64,000 nucleotides of DNA from Cyanobium usitatum str. Tous (GCF_963920485.1 NZ_OY986431.1:1922001-1986000), one strand, 5' to 3'. Counted from the first letter of the stretch, positions 46,192 to 55,025 are shown. A program made the numbers and translations. The notes: generated by a model not told the origin, from the letters alone.

Positions 46192-47340
46192 ATGAGCAGC
46201 ACCCAGACGCCGCAAAGGGGAACGGGCCGGGGCATCGGCATCCGTACGGCGGCCGGCAGCGATGAGCGCGCCCACGGCCAGCTGCACGTCTATGACGGCG
46301 ATGGCAAGGGCAAAAGCCAGGCGGCCCTAGGGGTGGTTCTGCGCACCATCGGCCTGGGTATCTGCGAGCAAAAACGCACCCGGGTGCTGCTGCTGCGCTT
46401 TCTCAAGGGGCCCGGCCGGGCCTACGACGAAGACGCCGCCATAGAAGCCCTGCAACAGGGCTTCCCCCACCTGATCGACCAGGTGCGCACCGGCAGGGGA
46501 GACTTTTTCAGCGCCGAGGAAGCCACCCGTTTCGACCGACAGGAGGCCCAACGGGGCTGGGACATCGCCAAAGGGGCCATCGCCAGCGACCTTTACTCGG
46601 TGGTGGTGCTCGACGAGCTCAACCCGGTGCTGGATCTGGGCCTGCTTGATGTCGAAGATGTGGCCCGCACCCTGGCGGCCAAACCCGACGGCATGGAGGT
46701 GATCTGCACAGGTCGCGGTGCGCCCCGCCAGCTGGTGCAACTGGCCGACCTGCACTCGGAAATGCGCGCCCACCAGGGCCCCGGCGGCCTGGAAGGCGTC
46801 GAGATTTACACCGGTGAAGGCAAGGGGAAATCCACCAGCGCCCTGGGTAAGGGGCTGCAGGCGATCGGCCGTGGCATCAGCCAGGACAAAAGCCACCGGG
46901 TGCTGATCCTGCAGTGGCTCAAAGGTGGCGCTGGCTATACCGAAGATGCCGCCATCGCCGCTCTGCGCGAGAGCTATCCCCACTTAGTTGATCACCTGCG
47001 CTCCGGGCGCGATGCAATCGTGTGGCGCGGCCAGCAGCAACCGATCGACTACGTGGAAGCTGAGCGGGCCTGGGAGATCGCCCGGGCCGCCATCTCTAGC
47101 GGCCTCTACAAAACGGTCATCCTCGATGAAATCAACCCGACAGTTGATCTGGAGCTACTGCCGGTGGAGCCGATCGTGCAAACCCTGCTGCGCAAGCCCG
47201 CTGAAACGGAAGTAATCCTCACCGGCCGCTGTAAAAACCGCCCTGCCTATTTCGACCTGGCTTCGGTGCACTCCGAGATGGTGTGCCACAAGCATTACGC
47301 CGAGCGCGGCGTCGATCTCAAGCGGGGCGTGGATTATTGA
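46192..47340 (+). CDS. Tandem-domain cob(I)yrinic acid a,c-diamide adenosyltransferase
   Basis: The 382-residue protein holds two complete CobO/BtuR-like domains. Domain 1 has P-loop GDGKGKS at residues 36-42 and VVVLDELNPVLDLGLL; domain 2 has GEGKGKS at 208-214 and TVILDEINPTVDLELL. Both end with TGRG or TGRC followed by an LHSEM or VHSEM segment. CobO proteins of most bacteria are single-domain (about 200 residues) dimers, so this is an internal duplication. It adds adenosyl to cobalamin or corrinoid; one half may be regulatory. It is divergent from larE by 64 bases. Confidence 0.9.
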   Translation: MSSTQTPQRGTGRGIGIRTAAGSDERAHGQLHVYDGDGKGKSQAALGVVLRTIGLGICEQKRTRVLLLRFLKGPGRAYDEDAAIEALQQGFPHLIDQVRTGRGDFFSAEEATRFDRQEAQRGWDIAKGAIASDLYSVVVLDELNPVLDLGLLDVEDVARTLAAKPDGMEVICTGRGAPRQLVQLADLHSEMRAHQGPGGLEGVEIYTGEGKGKSTSALGKGLQAIGRGISQDKSHRVLILQWLKGGAGYTEDAAIAALRESYPHLVDHLRSGRDAIVWRGQQQPIDYVEAERAWEIARAAISSGLYKTVILDEINPTVDLELLPVEPIVQTLLRKPAETEVILTGRCKNRPAYFDLASVHSEMVCHKHYAERGVDLKRGVDY

Positions 47341-47367
47341 GGCTGGATTACTTACTGAAACCAAGCC

Positions 47368-48540
47368 TCAGTAGCGCATCACACTCGGATCAACTTCCTG
47401 GCTCCAGGCGTCAATGCCTCCGGCCACGTTGATTCCCTCGATGCCGTGGCGTTTCAGAGCGATCAGGGCCTTGGCACTGCGGCCACCCAGCTTGCAGTGG
47501 ACGTAAAGGGTTTTGCCGGCCACCAGCTGCTGGATGCGTTCGACGGCCGTGCCGTTCTCGATCTGATCGAGAGGGATCAAAACGGCGCCAGGAATCACGG
47601 CGATCTCCGCCTCGGGGGGGTTGCGCACGTCGATCAGCACCAGGCCACTGGTGTCACCATCCAGCAGCACTTTGAGCTCGCCCACGCCGATGCTCTCCAC
47701 AGCTCCGGATTCTTCCTGGCCCGGGGCGGTGCCGCCAACGCCGCAAAACTCCTGGTAGTCAATAAGTTTGTCGATCACGGGGCGCTCCGGGTTCGGCCGC
47801 AGCTTCAGCTCGCGGAACTTCATCGCCAGGGCATCGAAAAGCAGCAGCCGGCCGCTGAGGGTGGTGCCTATGCCGGTGATGATCTTCACCGCCTCGGTGG
47901 CCTGGATCACACCGATGATTCCGGGCAGCACCCCCACCACTCCGCCCTCGGCGCAGGAGGGCACCATGCCCGGCGGCGGCGGCTCAGGGAAAAGGTCCCG
48001 GTAGTTAGGGCTGGCTGCATCCAGGTTGAACACCGTGGCCTGACCTTCAAAGCGGAAGATCGAGCCGTAGACATTTGGCTTACCCAGCAGCACGCAGGCG
48101 TCGTTCACCAGGTAGCGGGTGGGGAAGTTGTCTGTGCCGTCGCAGACCAGGTCGTAGCCGGAGATGATCTCCAGGGCATTTTCGCTGGTGAGGGCCGTCT
48201 CGTAGAGATCCACCTGGCAGTGGGGATTGAGCTCCAGGATGCGGGCCTTGGCAGATTCGATCTTGGGCTTGCCAACCCAGCTGGTGCCATGGATCACCTG
48301 GCGCTGGAGGTTGGAGTGGTCGACCACGTCGAAATCGACGATGCCGAGCCGGCCTACGCCGGCAGCCGCTAGATAAAGAAGCAAGGGCGAGCCCAGCCCA
48401 CCGGTGCCCACGCACAGAACAGAAGCAGCCTTGAGCCGCTTTTGCCCCTCCATACCCACCTCTGGCAGGATCAGGTGCCGGGCAAAGCGAGCCACCTCAT
48501 CGGGGCTGAGCTGGACGCCGCTGGTGTCGGGAGGAAGCAT
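47368..48540 (-). CDS. moeZ: MoeZ/MoeB-type adenylyltransferase with rhodanese domain
   Basis: The 390-residue protein joins a ThiF/E1 domain (ARHLILPEVGMEGQKRL, VGTGGLGSPLLLYLAAAGVG, VCDGTDNFPTRYLVNDAC in part) and a C-terminal rhodanese with Cys349 in VHCKLGGRSAKAL. It activates and thiocarboxylates small sulfur carriers such as MoaD or ThiS. The usual zinc-binding CxxC pairs of ThiF are not obvious. It follows the JAMM protease gene by 11 bases. ATG 48540 has GGAG-like sequence nearby (plus-strand complement is absent), so the upstream ATG 48570 remains possible. Confidence 0.9.
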   Translation of the reverse strand: MLPPDTSGVQLSPDEVARFARHLILPEVGMEGQKRLKAASVLCVGTGGLGSPLLLYLAAAGVGRLGIVDFDVVDHSNLQRQVIHGTSWVGKPKIESAKARILELNPHCQVDLYETALTSENALEIISGYDLVCDGTDNFPTRYLVNDACVLLGKPNVYGSIFRFEGQATVFNLDAASPNYRDLFPEPPPPGMVPSCAEGGVVGVLPGIIGVIQATEAVKIITGIGTTLSGRLLLFDALAMKFRELKLRPNPERPVIDKLIDYQEFCGVGGTAPGQEESGAVESIGVGELKVLLDGDTSGLVLIDVRNPPEAEIAVIPGAVLIPLDQIENGTAVERIQQLVAGKTLYVHCKLGGRSAKALIALKRHGIEGINVAGGIDAWSQEVDPSVMRY

Positions 48541-48551
48541 GGCCTCTTGGA

Positions 48552-48998
48552 TCAGGCCCCCATTCTCCATGGCAGGCGCAGGGGCGGAGCCGGAGCTTCC
48601 GGCAGCCACCAGGCAACCAACTCCCCACCAAGGTTTTGGGCCCCGAGAATCACCATCAAAGTGGATACCCCACAGAGACTGCGATCGGTGTCAGAAGGCA
48701 CGGCCCCACTGGTGGGGTGGCTGTGGGCCGAGCCCAGCAGCTCCAGCCCCTGCTCCCTGCCCCACTTCTGCGCCTGCAGCTGCTCCCTTGGGTCAATCGC
48801 AAATCGACGGCAGCGCTGCTGAGGCTGGGGCCAGACGTTGCAACACGGCCAGATCAGGCGCAGTTGCCAGTCGTAGTCCAAGCGTTCACCCAGCAGCAGG
48901 GCACAGCCCTCCTCCGGTTCGGCGCTGGCCAGGATGGGGCGCAAAACGGTGAGCAGGTGCAGATCTGCCCTGATTTGCTCTGGCGCTTGGGAGAACAC
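48552..48998 (-). CDS. JAMM/MPN domain metalloprotease (M67 family)
   Basis: The 148-residue protein carries the JAB1/MPN zinc protease pattern: early Glu in EPEEGCALLLGE, and LGSAHSHPTSGAVPSDTD, which fits H-x-H-x7-8-S-x2-D. Bacterial M67 proteins of this size remove C-terminal residues from ubiquitin-like sulfur carriers (as Mec+ does for CysO). It directly precedes moeZ, the matching E1-like enzyme, on the same strand. The start is GTG 48998. It is divergent from the CAAD gene. Confidence 0.85.
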   Translation of the reverse strand: MFSQAPEQIRADLHLLTVLRPILASAEPEEGCALLLGERLDYDWQLRLIWPCCNVWPQPQQRCRRFAIDPREQLQAQKWGREQGLELLGSAHSHPTSGAVPSDTDRSLCGVSTLMVILGAQNLGGELVAWWLPEAPAPPLRLPWRMGA

Positions 48999-49045
48999 AC
49001 CGATACCTTATGAATCATTCCAAACATTCGCCTTCCAACCGGTCC

Positions 49046-49432
49046 ATGAGCGATACCACCACCGACGCGGTTGAGCAGGGCACTGCCACTGAAGTGGAGA
49101 CTGACGCCACCTCCGGTGCCGCCGAAGTCAGCTTCAGTGAGCGTTACAGCGACATACTTGCCAAGGTGAACGGCACCCTGGACCAGGTGGACTGGAGCCA
49201 GATGGGCCGGATCGGCAAAGCCAGCGGCGTAATTCTGGCTGTGATCGTCGCTCAGATCCTGATCAAAGGAGTGCTCGACGCAATCAACCTGCTGCCCGTG
49301 GTTCCCGGCCTGCTGGAGCTGCTCGGCTTGGTGATTGTCGGCCAGTGGAGTTGGCACAACCTCACCACCAGCGAAAAGCGTGGTGCCGTGGTGGCCAAGG
49401 TCCAAAACCTCCGCAAGGAATATCTGGGCTAA
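49046..49432 (+). CDS. CAAD-domain membrane protein (CURT1-like)
   Basis: The 128-residue protein has a variable acidic N-terminus, then SFSERYSDILAKVNGTLDQVDWSQMG in part, two transmembrane helices (ASGVILAVIVAQILIKGVLD and VVPGLLELLGLVIVGQWSW) and a helix that ends with KRGAVVAKVQNLRKEYLG. This is the CAAD domain, homologous to plant CURT1, which bends thylakoid membranes and is also found fused to some cyanobacterial aminoacyl-tRNA synthetases. ATG 49046 is preferred over 49010. It ends one base before the convergent kinase gene. Confidence 0.85.
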   Translation: MSDTTTDAVEQGTATEVETDATSGAAEVSFSERYSDILAKVNGTLDQVDWSQMGRIGKASGVILAVIVAQILIKGVLDAINLLPVVPGLLELLGLVIVGQWSWHNLTTSEKRGAVVAKVQNLRKEYLG

Positions 49433-50320
49433 TCAGCAGCTATTAAGAAGCAGCTGATCAATTGTGGTTTGAGCCTGGCGTCCCCAGCCGCCGCCAAACA
49501 AGTTGGCGTGATTCAAAAGGTGATACAGGTTGTAGAGGGCGACCCGACCCTTAGCCCCAGGCTCCAGCGGCCATCCATTTTCGTAGCCGCTAAAAAAAGC
49601 CTTCGGAAACCCGCCGAATAGCTGGGCCATCGCCAGATCCACTTCCCGATCTCCCCAGAAACAGGCGGGATCGAAAATTGTGCTGCAGCCATTGCTCAGC
49701 AGGCCCGCATTGCCGCACCAGAGATCCCCGTGCACTAGCGCCGGCTCACAGTGATGGCCGCTCAGCCATCGGGGCACCAGCTCCAGCAGCTCCCGTGCTC
49801 CCCGCAGCGGCTCTCCCCGGCTAGCGGCCCAGGCCAGCTGGGGCGCCAAGCGGCACTCCGCAAAAAACACCCCCCAATCGGAGCGCCAGCCGTTGGGCTG
49901 GGGGGCTGATCCAATGAAGTTGTCTGCTGCAGCGCCGTAGCCCTGGGCTGGTGCCGAGCCGGCACTGCTGCGGTGCAGCTGGGCCAAGGCCTGGCCGCAT
50001 TGAAACCAACCACTTTCAGCTGCGGCGCCAAGTGAGCCTGCCAACTGAAGCCAGCTGAGCAGCAGCACGGCGCGATCGCCGGCCACTCCCCAGGCCAGGG
50101 GCTCTGGAATCACCAGAGCGGCGGGCGCATGGTGGGCCAACTGCTGCAGGCCGTTTAGCTCCGCCTCAAACATGGCCAGGGCGGCGGCCGCATTGGTCTT
50201 GGCAAACACGCTGCGACCATCGGCCAACTCCAGCCGCCAGGCCTGGTGGATACAACCACCCCCCAGCGGCGCCTGGGCCACCACGGCGCAGCCGAGCTGC
50301 TGCTCTACCCAGGCCTGCAT
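49433..50320 (-). CDS. Fructosamine kinase family protein
   Basis: The 295-residue protein has a Gly-rich start (APLGGGCIHQAWRLELADGR), FAKTN with the ATP-binding Lys, and LVHGDLWCGNAG with IFDPACFWGDREVDLAM, the catalytic and metal-binding loops of the fructosamine-3-kinase family. It would phosphorylate ketoamine adducts on proteins for deglycation. ATG 50320 is chosen over 50335. It diverges from crtD-like gene by 35 bases. Confidence 0.9.
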   Translation of the reverse strand: MQAWVEQQLGCAVVAQAPLGGGCIHQAWRLELADGRSVFAKTNAAAALAMFEAELNGLQQLAHHAPAALVIPEPLAWGVAGDRAVLLLSWLQLAGSLGAAAESGWFQCGQALAQLHRSSAGSAPAQGYGAAADNFIGSAPQPNGWRSDWGVFFAECRLAPQLAWAASRGEPLRGARELLELVPRWLSGHHCEPALVHGDLWCGNAGLLSNGCSTIFDPACFWGDREVDLAMAQLFGGFPKAFFSGYENGWPLEPGAKGRVALYNLYHLLNHANLFGGGWGRQAQTTIDQLLLNSC

Positions 50321-50355
50321 CGCGCGCCCGCGCACTTGGTTGCCAGCATGGCGCC

Positions 50356-51858
50356 ATGGAGAAGCGCCTCGATGTGGTGGTGGTGGGCGCCGGCATCGCC
50401 GGCCTCACCGCCGCAGCCCTACTGGCCCGGGAGGGACTAACGGTGGAACTGCTGGAAGCCCACCAGCAGAGCGGCGGCTGCGCCGGCACCTTCCGCCGCG
50501 GCCCTTACACCTTTGATGTGGGCGCCACCCAGGTGGCAGGCCTGGAACCGGGCGGCAGCCACCAGCGCCTGCTGGCCCACTTCGGTCTGCCCCTACCGCA
50601 GGCCACCCCCCTGGATCCAGCCTGCGTGGTGGATCTGGCCGATGGCCGGCCACCGGTGCGGATCTGGCGCGATCCAGCTCGCTGGAAGGCCGAGCGGGAG
50701 CAGCAGTTTCCCGGCAGCGGCCGCTTCTGGCAGCTCTGCGCCACCCTGCATGGTGCCAACTGGGCTTTTGCAAGCCGCGATCCGGTGCTGCCGCCGCGCA
50801 GCCTCTGGGACCTGGGCCAGCTGCTGCCGGCCCTAAGGCCCGCCAACCTGGCCAGTGGCCTACTCGCTGCCGCCAGCGTGGCTGATCTGCTCACGCTCAC
50901 GGGCTGTGGCGGGGATCCACGCCTGCGCCGCTTCCTGGATCTGCAGCTACGCCTGTACTCCCAGGAGCCAGCAGAGCGCACCGCCGCCCTCTATGGCGCC
51001 ACCGTGCTGGCCATGGGCCAGGCACCGCTTGGGCTCTGGCACCTGCAGGGCTCCATGCAGGTGCTCAGCCAGCAGCTGGAGCAGGCCCTGGCTGCCGGCG
51101 GCGGCCAGCTGCGACTGCGTCACCGGGTGAGCGGCCTGGAGCGCAGCAACGAGCCTGGAGGCGGGGCGGGCTGGCGGGTACGGGGCGAGCGCTTCGAACG
51201 GCAGGCCGCCGATGTGGTGCTGGCGCTGCCGGTGCAGAGCCTGCCCGCTCTGCTGGGCGAGCAGCTACCCGCGGGCTACCGGCAACGGCTGGCCCAGCTC
51301 CCCGATCCCTCCGGCGCGTTGGTGTTCTATGGCGCAGTGGAGCGAGCCCTGCTGCCTGCCAACTGCCCCGCCCACCTACAACTCGATTGGGCCGATCCGG
51401 GCACCTTGTTTGTGTCGGTGAGCCACGAGGGCGACGGCCGGGCGCCGGCGGGCCTGGCCACGGTGATCGCCAGCGTGTTCACAGCAGCGAAGCCCTGGTT
51501 TGGCCTCGAAGCCACCGCCTACGACCAAGCCAAGGCAGAAGCGCTGGCCGCCATGCAGAGGGGGTTGGAGTCGCTGCTGGGCATCAACTCAGAACAGTGG
51601 CGCCACGCTGAGCTGGCCACACCCCGGGGTTTTGAGCGCTGGACAGGGCGGCCCTTTGGCTTTGTGGGCGGCCTGGGACAGCACCCCAGCCGCTTCGGGC
51701 CCTTCGGCCTGGCCAGCCGCACCCCCCTGCCGGGCCTGTGGCTGTGCGGCGATTCGATCCACCCCGGCGAGGGCACCGCCGCCGTTGGCCTCTCAGCCCT
51801 GATGGCCTGCCGGCAGCTGCTGGCAGAGCGGGGCCAAACCCTGAACCTCAACACTTAG
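50356..51858 (+). CDS. CrtD-like carotenoid desaturase/FAD oxidoreductase
   Basis: The 500-residue protein has a dinucleotide fold DVVVVGAGIAGLTAAALLAR with E-x-x-x-x-x-GG (LLEAHQQSGGCAGTF) and a C-terminal LWLCGDSIHPGEGTAAVGLS for FAD. It belongs to the CrtI/CrtH/CrtD group; size and motifs fit the C-3',4' desaturase CrtD, which makes ketolated or myxol-type carotenoids, but CrtH isomerase paralogues look similar. The gene stands alone between fructosamine kinase and tyrA. Confidence 0.75.
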   Translation: MEKRLDVVVVGAGIAGLTAAALLAREGLTVELLEAHQQSGGCAGTFRRGPYTFDVGATQVAGLEPGGSHQRLLAHFGLPLPQATPLDPACVVDLADGRPPVRIWRDPARWKAEREQQFPGSGRFWQLCATLHGANWAFASRDPVLPPRSLWDLGQLLPALRPANLASGLLAAASVADLLTLTGCGGDPRLRRFLDLQLRLYSQEPAERTAALYGATVLAMGQAPLGLWHLQGSMQVLSQQLEQALAAGGGQLRLRHRVSGLERSNEPGGGAGWRVRGERFERQAADVVLALPVQSLPALLGEQLPAGYRQRLAQLPDPSGALVFYGAVERALLPANCPAHLQLDWADPGTLFVSVSHEGDGRAPAGLATVIASVFTAAKPWFGLEATAYDQAKAEALAAMQRGLESLLGINSEQWRHAELATPRGFERWTGRPFGFVGGLGQHPSRFGPFGLASRTPLPGLWLCGDSIHPGEGTAAVGLSALMACRQLLAERGQTLNLNT

Positions 51859-51872
51859 CCGTGTCTGGGGGA

Positions 51873-52784
51873 TCAGAGAAACTGCGGCCGCAACTCCTGG
51901 CTGCGATCGAGCTCCTGCCGCAAGCCCTGCCAGTCCCCCTGGCTCACCTGCTGCTCGAGGGCTTCCAACTGCTGCCGGTAGAGCGCCAGCGCCACTAACA
52001 GCGCCTCGCGGTTGCAGCGGGCCATCAGGGTGCCCAACTCCGGATTGCCGCCGCCCACCCGGCTGGTGTCGGCAAAGCCGCTCGAAGCCAGGGCGCGCAC
52101 TAGGCCAGCTAGATCCCCGGCGCCCGCAGCGCCCGCCCGATCAGCCGTCTGCAGCAGGGCGGCACCCACCAACACAGGCAGGTGGGAGATCAGCGCCACC
52201 GCTTGGTCGTGCTCAGCGGCGCCGCAACAGAGCCAGTGGGCCCCCACAGCCTGGGCCAAGCCCTGAACCAACGCCAGCGCCTGCGGATCGGTGGCGGCAG
52301 AGGGGGTCGCCACCCAAGGGCGCCCGCGAAACAACCCCTGCTGCCCCGCCTCCACGCCCGCCTCAGCCGTACCAGCCATCGGATGACTGGCGACAAAACG
52401 GGGATGCAAGCCCTGCCAGAGCTGCAGCACCGGCGCCTTCACCGAACCCACATCGGTGATCACCGCCTGGGGTGGCAACGCCGCCAGCAACTCCGGCGGC
52501 GGCTCCAGCAGCCGGTCTAGGGGCAGGGCCAACACCACCAGGCTGCAGCCGGCCAGCACGGCAGGATTGGTATCCACCTCGGTGGCCAGGAGCCGCTGCC
52601 GGGCTCGCTCGGCGGTGGCCTCACGGTGCACTAAGGCACGCACCTCCACGCCTTGGTGCTGCAAATCCAGGCCCAGGGAGCCACCAATCAATCCCAAGCC
52701 CACGATCCCCACGGGCCCCTGCCGCCACGGATTGACGGTGCTGCGAGCACGAGCCTGGGGGCTGGGCAAGGAATCGGGAGTCAT
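51873..52784 (-). CDS. tyrA: Prephenate/arogenate dehydrogenase
   Basis: TyrA makes tyrosine precursors by oxidative decarboxylation. The 303-residue protein has VGIVGLGLIGGSLGLDLQ (NADP fold), a conserved VITDVGSVKAPV, VASHPMAGTAEAGVEA, the catalytic His in CGAAEHDQAVALISHLPV and GFADTSRVGGGNPEL. Cyanobacterial enzymes usually favour arogenate and NADP. It converges with crtD-like gene and diverges from the next. Confidence 0.92.
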   Translation of the reverse strand: MTPDSLPSPQARARSTVNPWRQGPVGIVGLGLIGGSLGLDLQHQGVEVRALVHREATAERARQRLLATEVDTNPAVLAGCSLVVLALPLDRLLEPPPELLAALPPQAVITDVGSVKAPVLQLWQGLHPRFVASHPMAGTAEAGVEAGQQGLFRGRPWVATPSAATDPQALALVQGLAQAVGAHWLCCGAAEHDQAVALISHLPVLVGAALLQTADRAGAAGAGDLAGLVRALASSGFADTSRVGGGNPELGTLMARCNREALLVALALYRQQLEALEQQVSQGDWQGLRQELDRSQELRPQFL

Positions 52785-52843
52785 CGGGGGGCAGGAGCCA
52801 TGCCGCCAGCTTCCTACGCTTTTGATCTGTTGGCTGGCTGGGA

Positions 52844-54280
52844 ATGCTCGAAGCCCGCGCCCATCAGCAACTCAAAGCCCTGTTGCACCAGGAGGGCAGT
52901 GCTCCCTGGCCCCACCACCTCAGCCTCAGCCGCTTGGTGGCCCGCAGCCTGCGCCGCGGCGACCACACCCTGGTGCGAATAGCACCAGGCAGCGAGCCCA
53001 GCTGGTGGATCAGCCTGCTGGTACCCCTGGCCCTGAGCGAGTGCCCCCTGGCCATAGTGGTGGGCGAGGCCCAACGCCAACGGCTGCTGCAGGTGGAGCT
53101 GCCCAGGCTGGCAAAGGCCGAACCAAGCATGGCCCTGGCCTGCTTCGAGGGCGACCAAGCACCAGAAGCTGCCCGCGTCTGGCTGCTTAGCCATCAGCAG
53201 CTGGTGGCGGCCTGGCAACAGGGGTGGCTGGGGGAGCGCCAACTGGTGATCCCGGAGGCTGAACAGCTCGACGCCCTGCTGCGCCAAGCGTTGGAGGTGG
53301 TGGTCACACCCCAGCACTGGGACCAACTGCGGCGGGCCCAGCCCGCGGCCGAGTCCAGCCTGCTGAGCCTGCACCAACGGCTCAATCGCCGGGTGCTCAG
53401 CGCCCCCCGCCGTCCCAACCAGCTGGTGGCCTTGGCCCCAGACGACGAAGCTCCCCTGCGCCATCTACTGCAGCTGCTAAGCCCCCTACCCGCGCCATGG
53501 CCCGACTGGCTGGCCGCCAAGGGCGACGGCTGGACCAGCTGGGCCCAGCTGAATCCCCAACTGCTGCAATGGCAACTGCACCGCCACCCCCTCGAGCCCT
53601 TGGCGGTGCTGCGCGGTCTGCTGGAGGGGCGGGGTGCGGTGCTGCTGGGCCAACTTGCGCCGGGTAGTGAATTGGGGCTGCAGCCGGTTGTGGACCTAAA
53701 TCTCGGCGATGCGCCCCTTGCCGACCCCCTGCCCCTATTTGCGCCGCTGCGCCAACCGCTGCCGAATAGCCCGAACTACGGACAGCACCTGCTCGAGCAA
53801 AGCCGGCGCCTGATCCTTGGCCAAGCAGGGCTAACAATCGTGCTGATCGATGACGACGCCCTGCGATTGGGACTTACCAGTGGGCTGGCAGCGGAATTCG
53901 GCAGTCGCGTAGGGCACGAGAGCACCGCGCCCGAGGCTAATGGGGTGATTTGTGGCCGCTGGTGCTGGTGGCTCCAGCAGCAGGCCCGGTTGCCGCTGCC
54001 AAGCCAGATCGTGATCGCCCTGCTGCCGATCGCCAGCCTCGAAGATCCACTCACCGCTGCGCGAGTAATGGCCCTGCGCCAGGAGGGCCGCGATTGGTTC
54101 CGAGAGGGCCTGCTGCCAGATGCCCTAACCCGTTTGCAGCTCGGTGTAGCGGGGCTTAGGCGCGAGGGCGCTGGCCGACTGGCCGTACTGGATGGGCGGC
54201 TGCGGGGGCGGAGCTGGGGCCGCCAGGTGCTCGCAGCCCTGGAACCCTGGATCAACCTCACCCGCCTACTGCCTCACTGA
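52844..54280 (+). CDS. Helicase-like (DinG-related) protein lacking ATPase motifs
   Basis: The 478-residue protein follows the outline of a DinG/XPD-type helicase, for example ARVWLLSHQQLVAAW and a C-terminal SQIVIALLPIASLEDPLTAARV in part. But the Walker A region reads VRIAPGSEPSWWISLLVPLA, without GKS/T, the DEAH box is replaced by VIPEAEQLD, and the Fe-S cysteines are absent. It is therefore likely to be an inactive or repurposed helicase. Similar degenerate proteins seem to be kept in picocyanobacteria, but I cannot verify. Confidence 0.7.
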   Translation: MLEARAHQQLKALLHQEGSAPWPHHLSLSRLVARSLRRGDHTLVRIAPGSEPSWWISLLVPLALSECPLAIVVGEAQRQRLLQVELPRLAKAEPSMALACFEGDQAPEAARVWLLSHQQLVAAWQQGWLGERQLVIPEAEQLDALLRQALEVVVTPQHWDQLRRAQPAAESSLLSLHQRLNRRVLSAPRRPNQLVALAPDDEAPLRHLLQLLSPLPAPWPDWLAAKGDGWTSWAQLNPQLLQWQLHRHPLEPLAVLRGLLEGRGAVLLGQLAPGSELGLQPVVDLNLGDAPLADPLPLFAPLRQPLPNSPNYGQHLLEQSRRLILGQAGLTIVLIDDDALRLGLTSGLAAEFGSRVGHESTAPEANGVICGRWCWWLQQQARLPLPSQIVIALLPIASLEDPLTAARVMALRQEGRDWFREGLLPDALTRLQLGVAGLRREGAGRLAVLDGRLRGRSWGRQVLAALEPWINLTRLLPH

Positions 54281-54318
54281 CGTGGGATCCTGACTTCACC
54301 ATTCAAGTAGCGGAGGCC

Positions 54319-54567
54319 ATGGGGGAAGCCAAACGTCGCAGCATTCAGGGTCTGCCACCCAAGCTGGTTAAGCCGAAACGGCCCAAGGAAATTGACACCT
54401 CCCCCCGCATCGCAGCCTGGCTGCCTCTGACGCGCAACCAGGCTGATCGCTTCGTCACCCTCTCCACCAAAGGGGCCTGGATAGGCATCGGCGCCCTGGT
54501 GCTGTTCTGGCTGACGGTGCGTTTTGTCGGCCCCGCCGCCGGCTGGTGGAACCTGTCCGACGGCTAA
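54319..54567 (+). CDS. DUF2839 small membrane protein
   Basis: The 82-residue protein begins MGEAKRRSIQGLPPK, the hallmark of DUF2839, then has a basic segment and one transmembrane helix (GAWIGIGALVLFWLTVRFVG). Role unknown, likely in thylakoid or plasma membrane. It stands 38 bases after the helicase-like gene and 53 bases before the DUF1815 gene. A weak inverted repeat around GAAAAGATTAGAATCTTCTT lies after it. Confidence 0.85.
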   Translation: MGEAKRRSIQGLPPKLVKPKRPKEIDTSPRIAAWLPLTRNQADRFVTLSTKGAWIGIGALVLFWLTVRFVGPAAGWWNLSDG

Positions 54568-54620
54568 CCCGCCAAATCCTGAAGAAAAGATTAGAATCTT
54601 CTTGAATCCGCCGGGTCGTC

Positions 54621-55010
54621 GTGTTCCCACGCTTAGCCGAGCAGTACAGATCTGTGGTTCACGACCTGGTGATGAGTCTTCAGGCTCTCGCCAAAAGCCT
54701 TCAAGGCCGAGGCATTGCAGCCACTTGCTATGTGTGCGGTGATGGCCGGGATGGTCACGGGGCCTCTTTCGTCGCCAACCTCGACGCGAATCACATGGTT
54801 AGGTTTTTGGTTTCCGATTTCGGCATCAGCTGGGTGGAATCCCGCGATGGCCACGAACTGGTGAAACTGGAAGGAGCCGAAGCCATCCAGGAGCTGCAGC
54901 GAGTCGCTCAGGTGCTCCAAAGCCCCGTGGCAGCACAAGGATCGCGAACTCCATCTTCAGCCAACCTGCCTAACCCCAACCAGCTCAAGGGAGCATTCAC
55001 TCTCCCTTGA
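54621..55010 (+). CDS. DUF1815 family protein
   Basis: The 129-residue protein matches the cyanobacterial DUF1815 family: MFPRLAEQYRSVVHDLVMSL, LQGRGIAATCYVCGDG, and SFVANLDANHMVRFLVSDFG in part. It is soluble, with two Cys in TCYVCGD. The start is GTG 54621. The C-terminal 25 residues are Ser/Asn/Pro-rich, and its last codons form one arm of a strong hairpin before recA. Function unknown. Confidence 0.85.
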   Translation: MFPRLAEQYRSVVHDLVMSLQALAKSLQGRGIAATCYVCGDGRDGHGASFVANLDANHMVRFLVSDFGISWVESRDGHELVKLEGAEAIQELQRVAQVLQSPVAAQGSRTPSSANLPNPNQLKGAFTLP

Positions 55011-55015
55011 GCTGG
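54980..55015. terminator. Perfect 14-bp hairpin between convergent genes
   Basis: CCAGCTCAAGGGAG (54980-54993) pairs perfectly with CTCCCTTGAGCTGG (55002-55015), with an 8-base loop. It spans the stop codon of the DUF1815 gene and ends 10 bases before the recA stop on the other strand. There is no T-run on either side, so it may stop both transcripts by structure or protect their 3' ends. Confidence 0.6.
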
Positions 55016-55025
55016 GGCCAGCCGC

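Noticed and set aside
47446-48372. 308-codon plus-strand ORF
   Set aside because: Antisense shadow of moeZ; His, Asp and Val-rich without a known domain.
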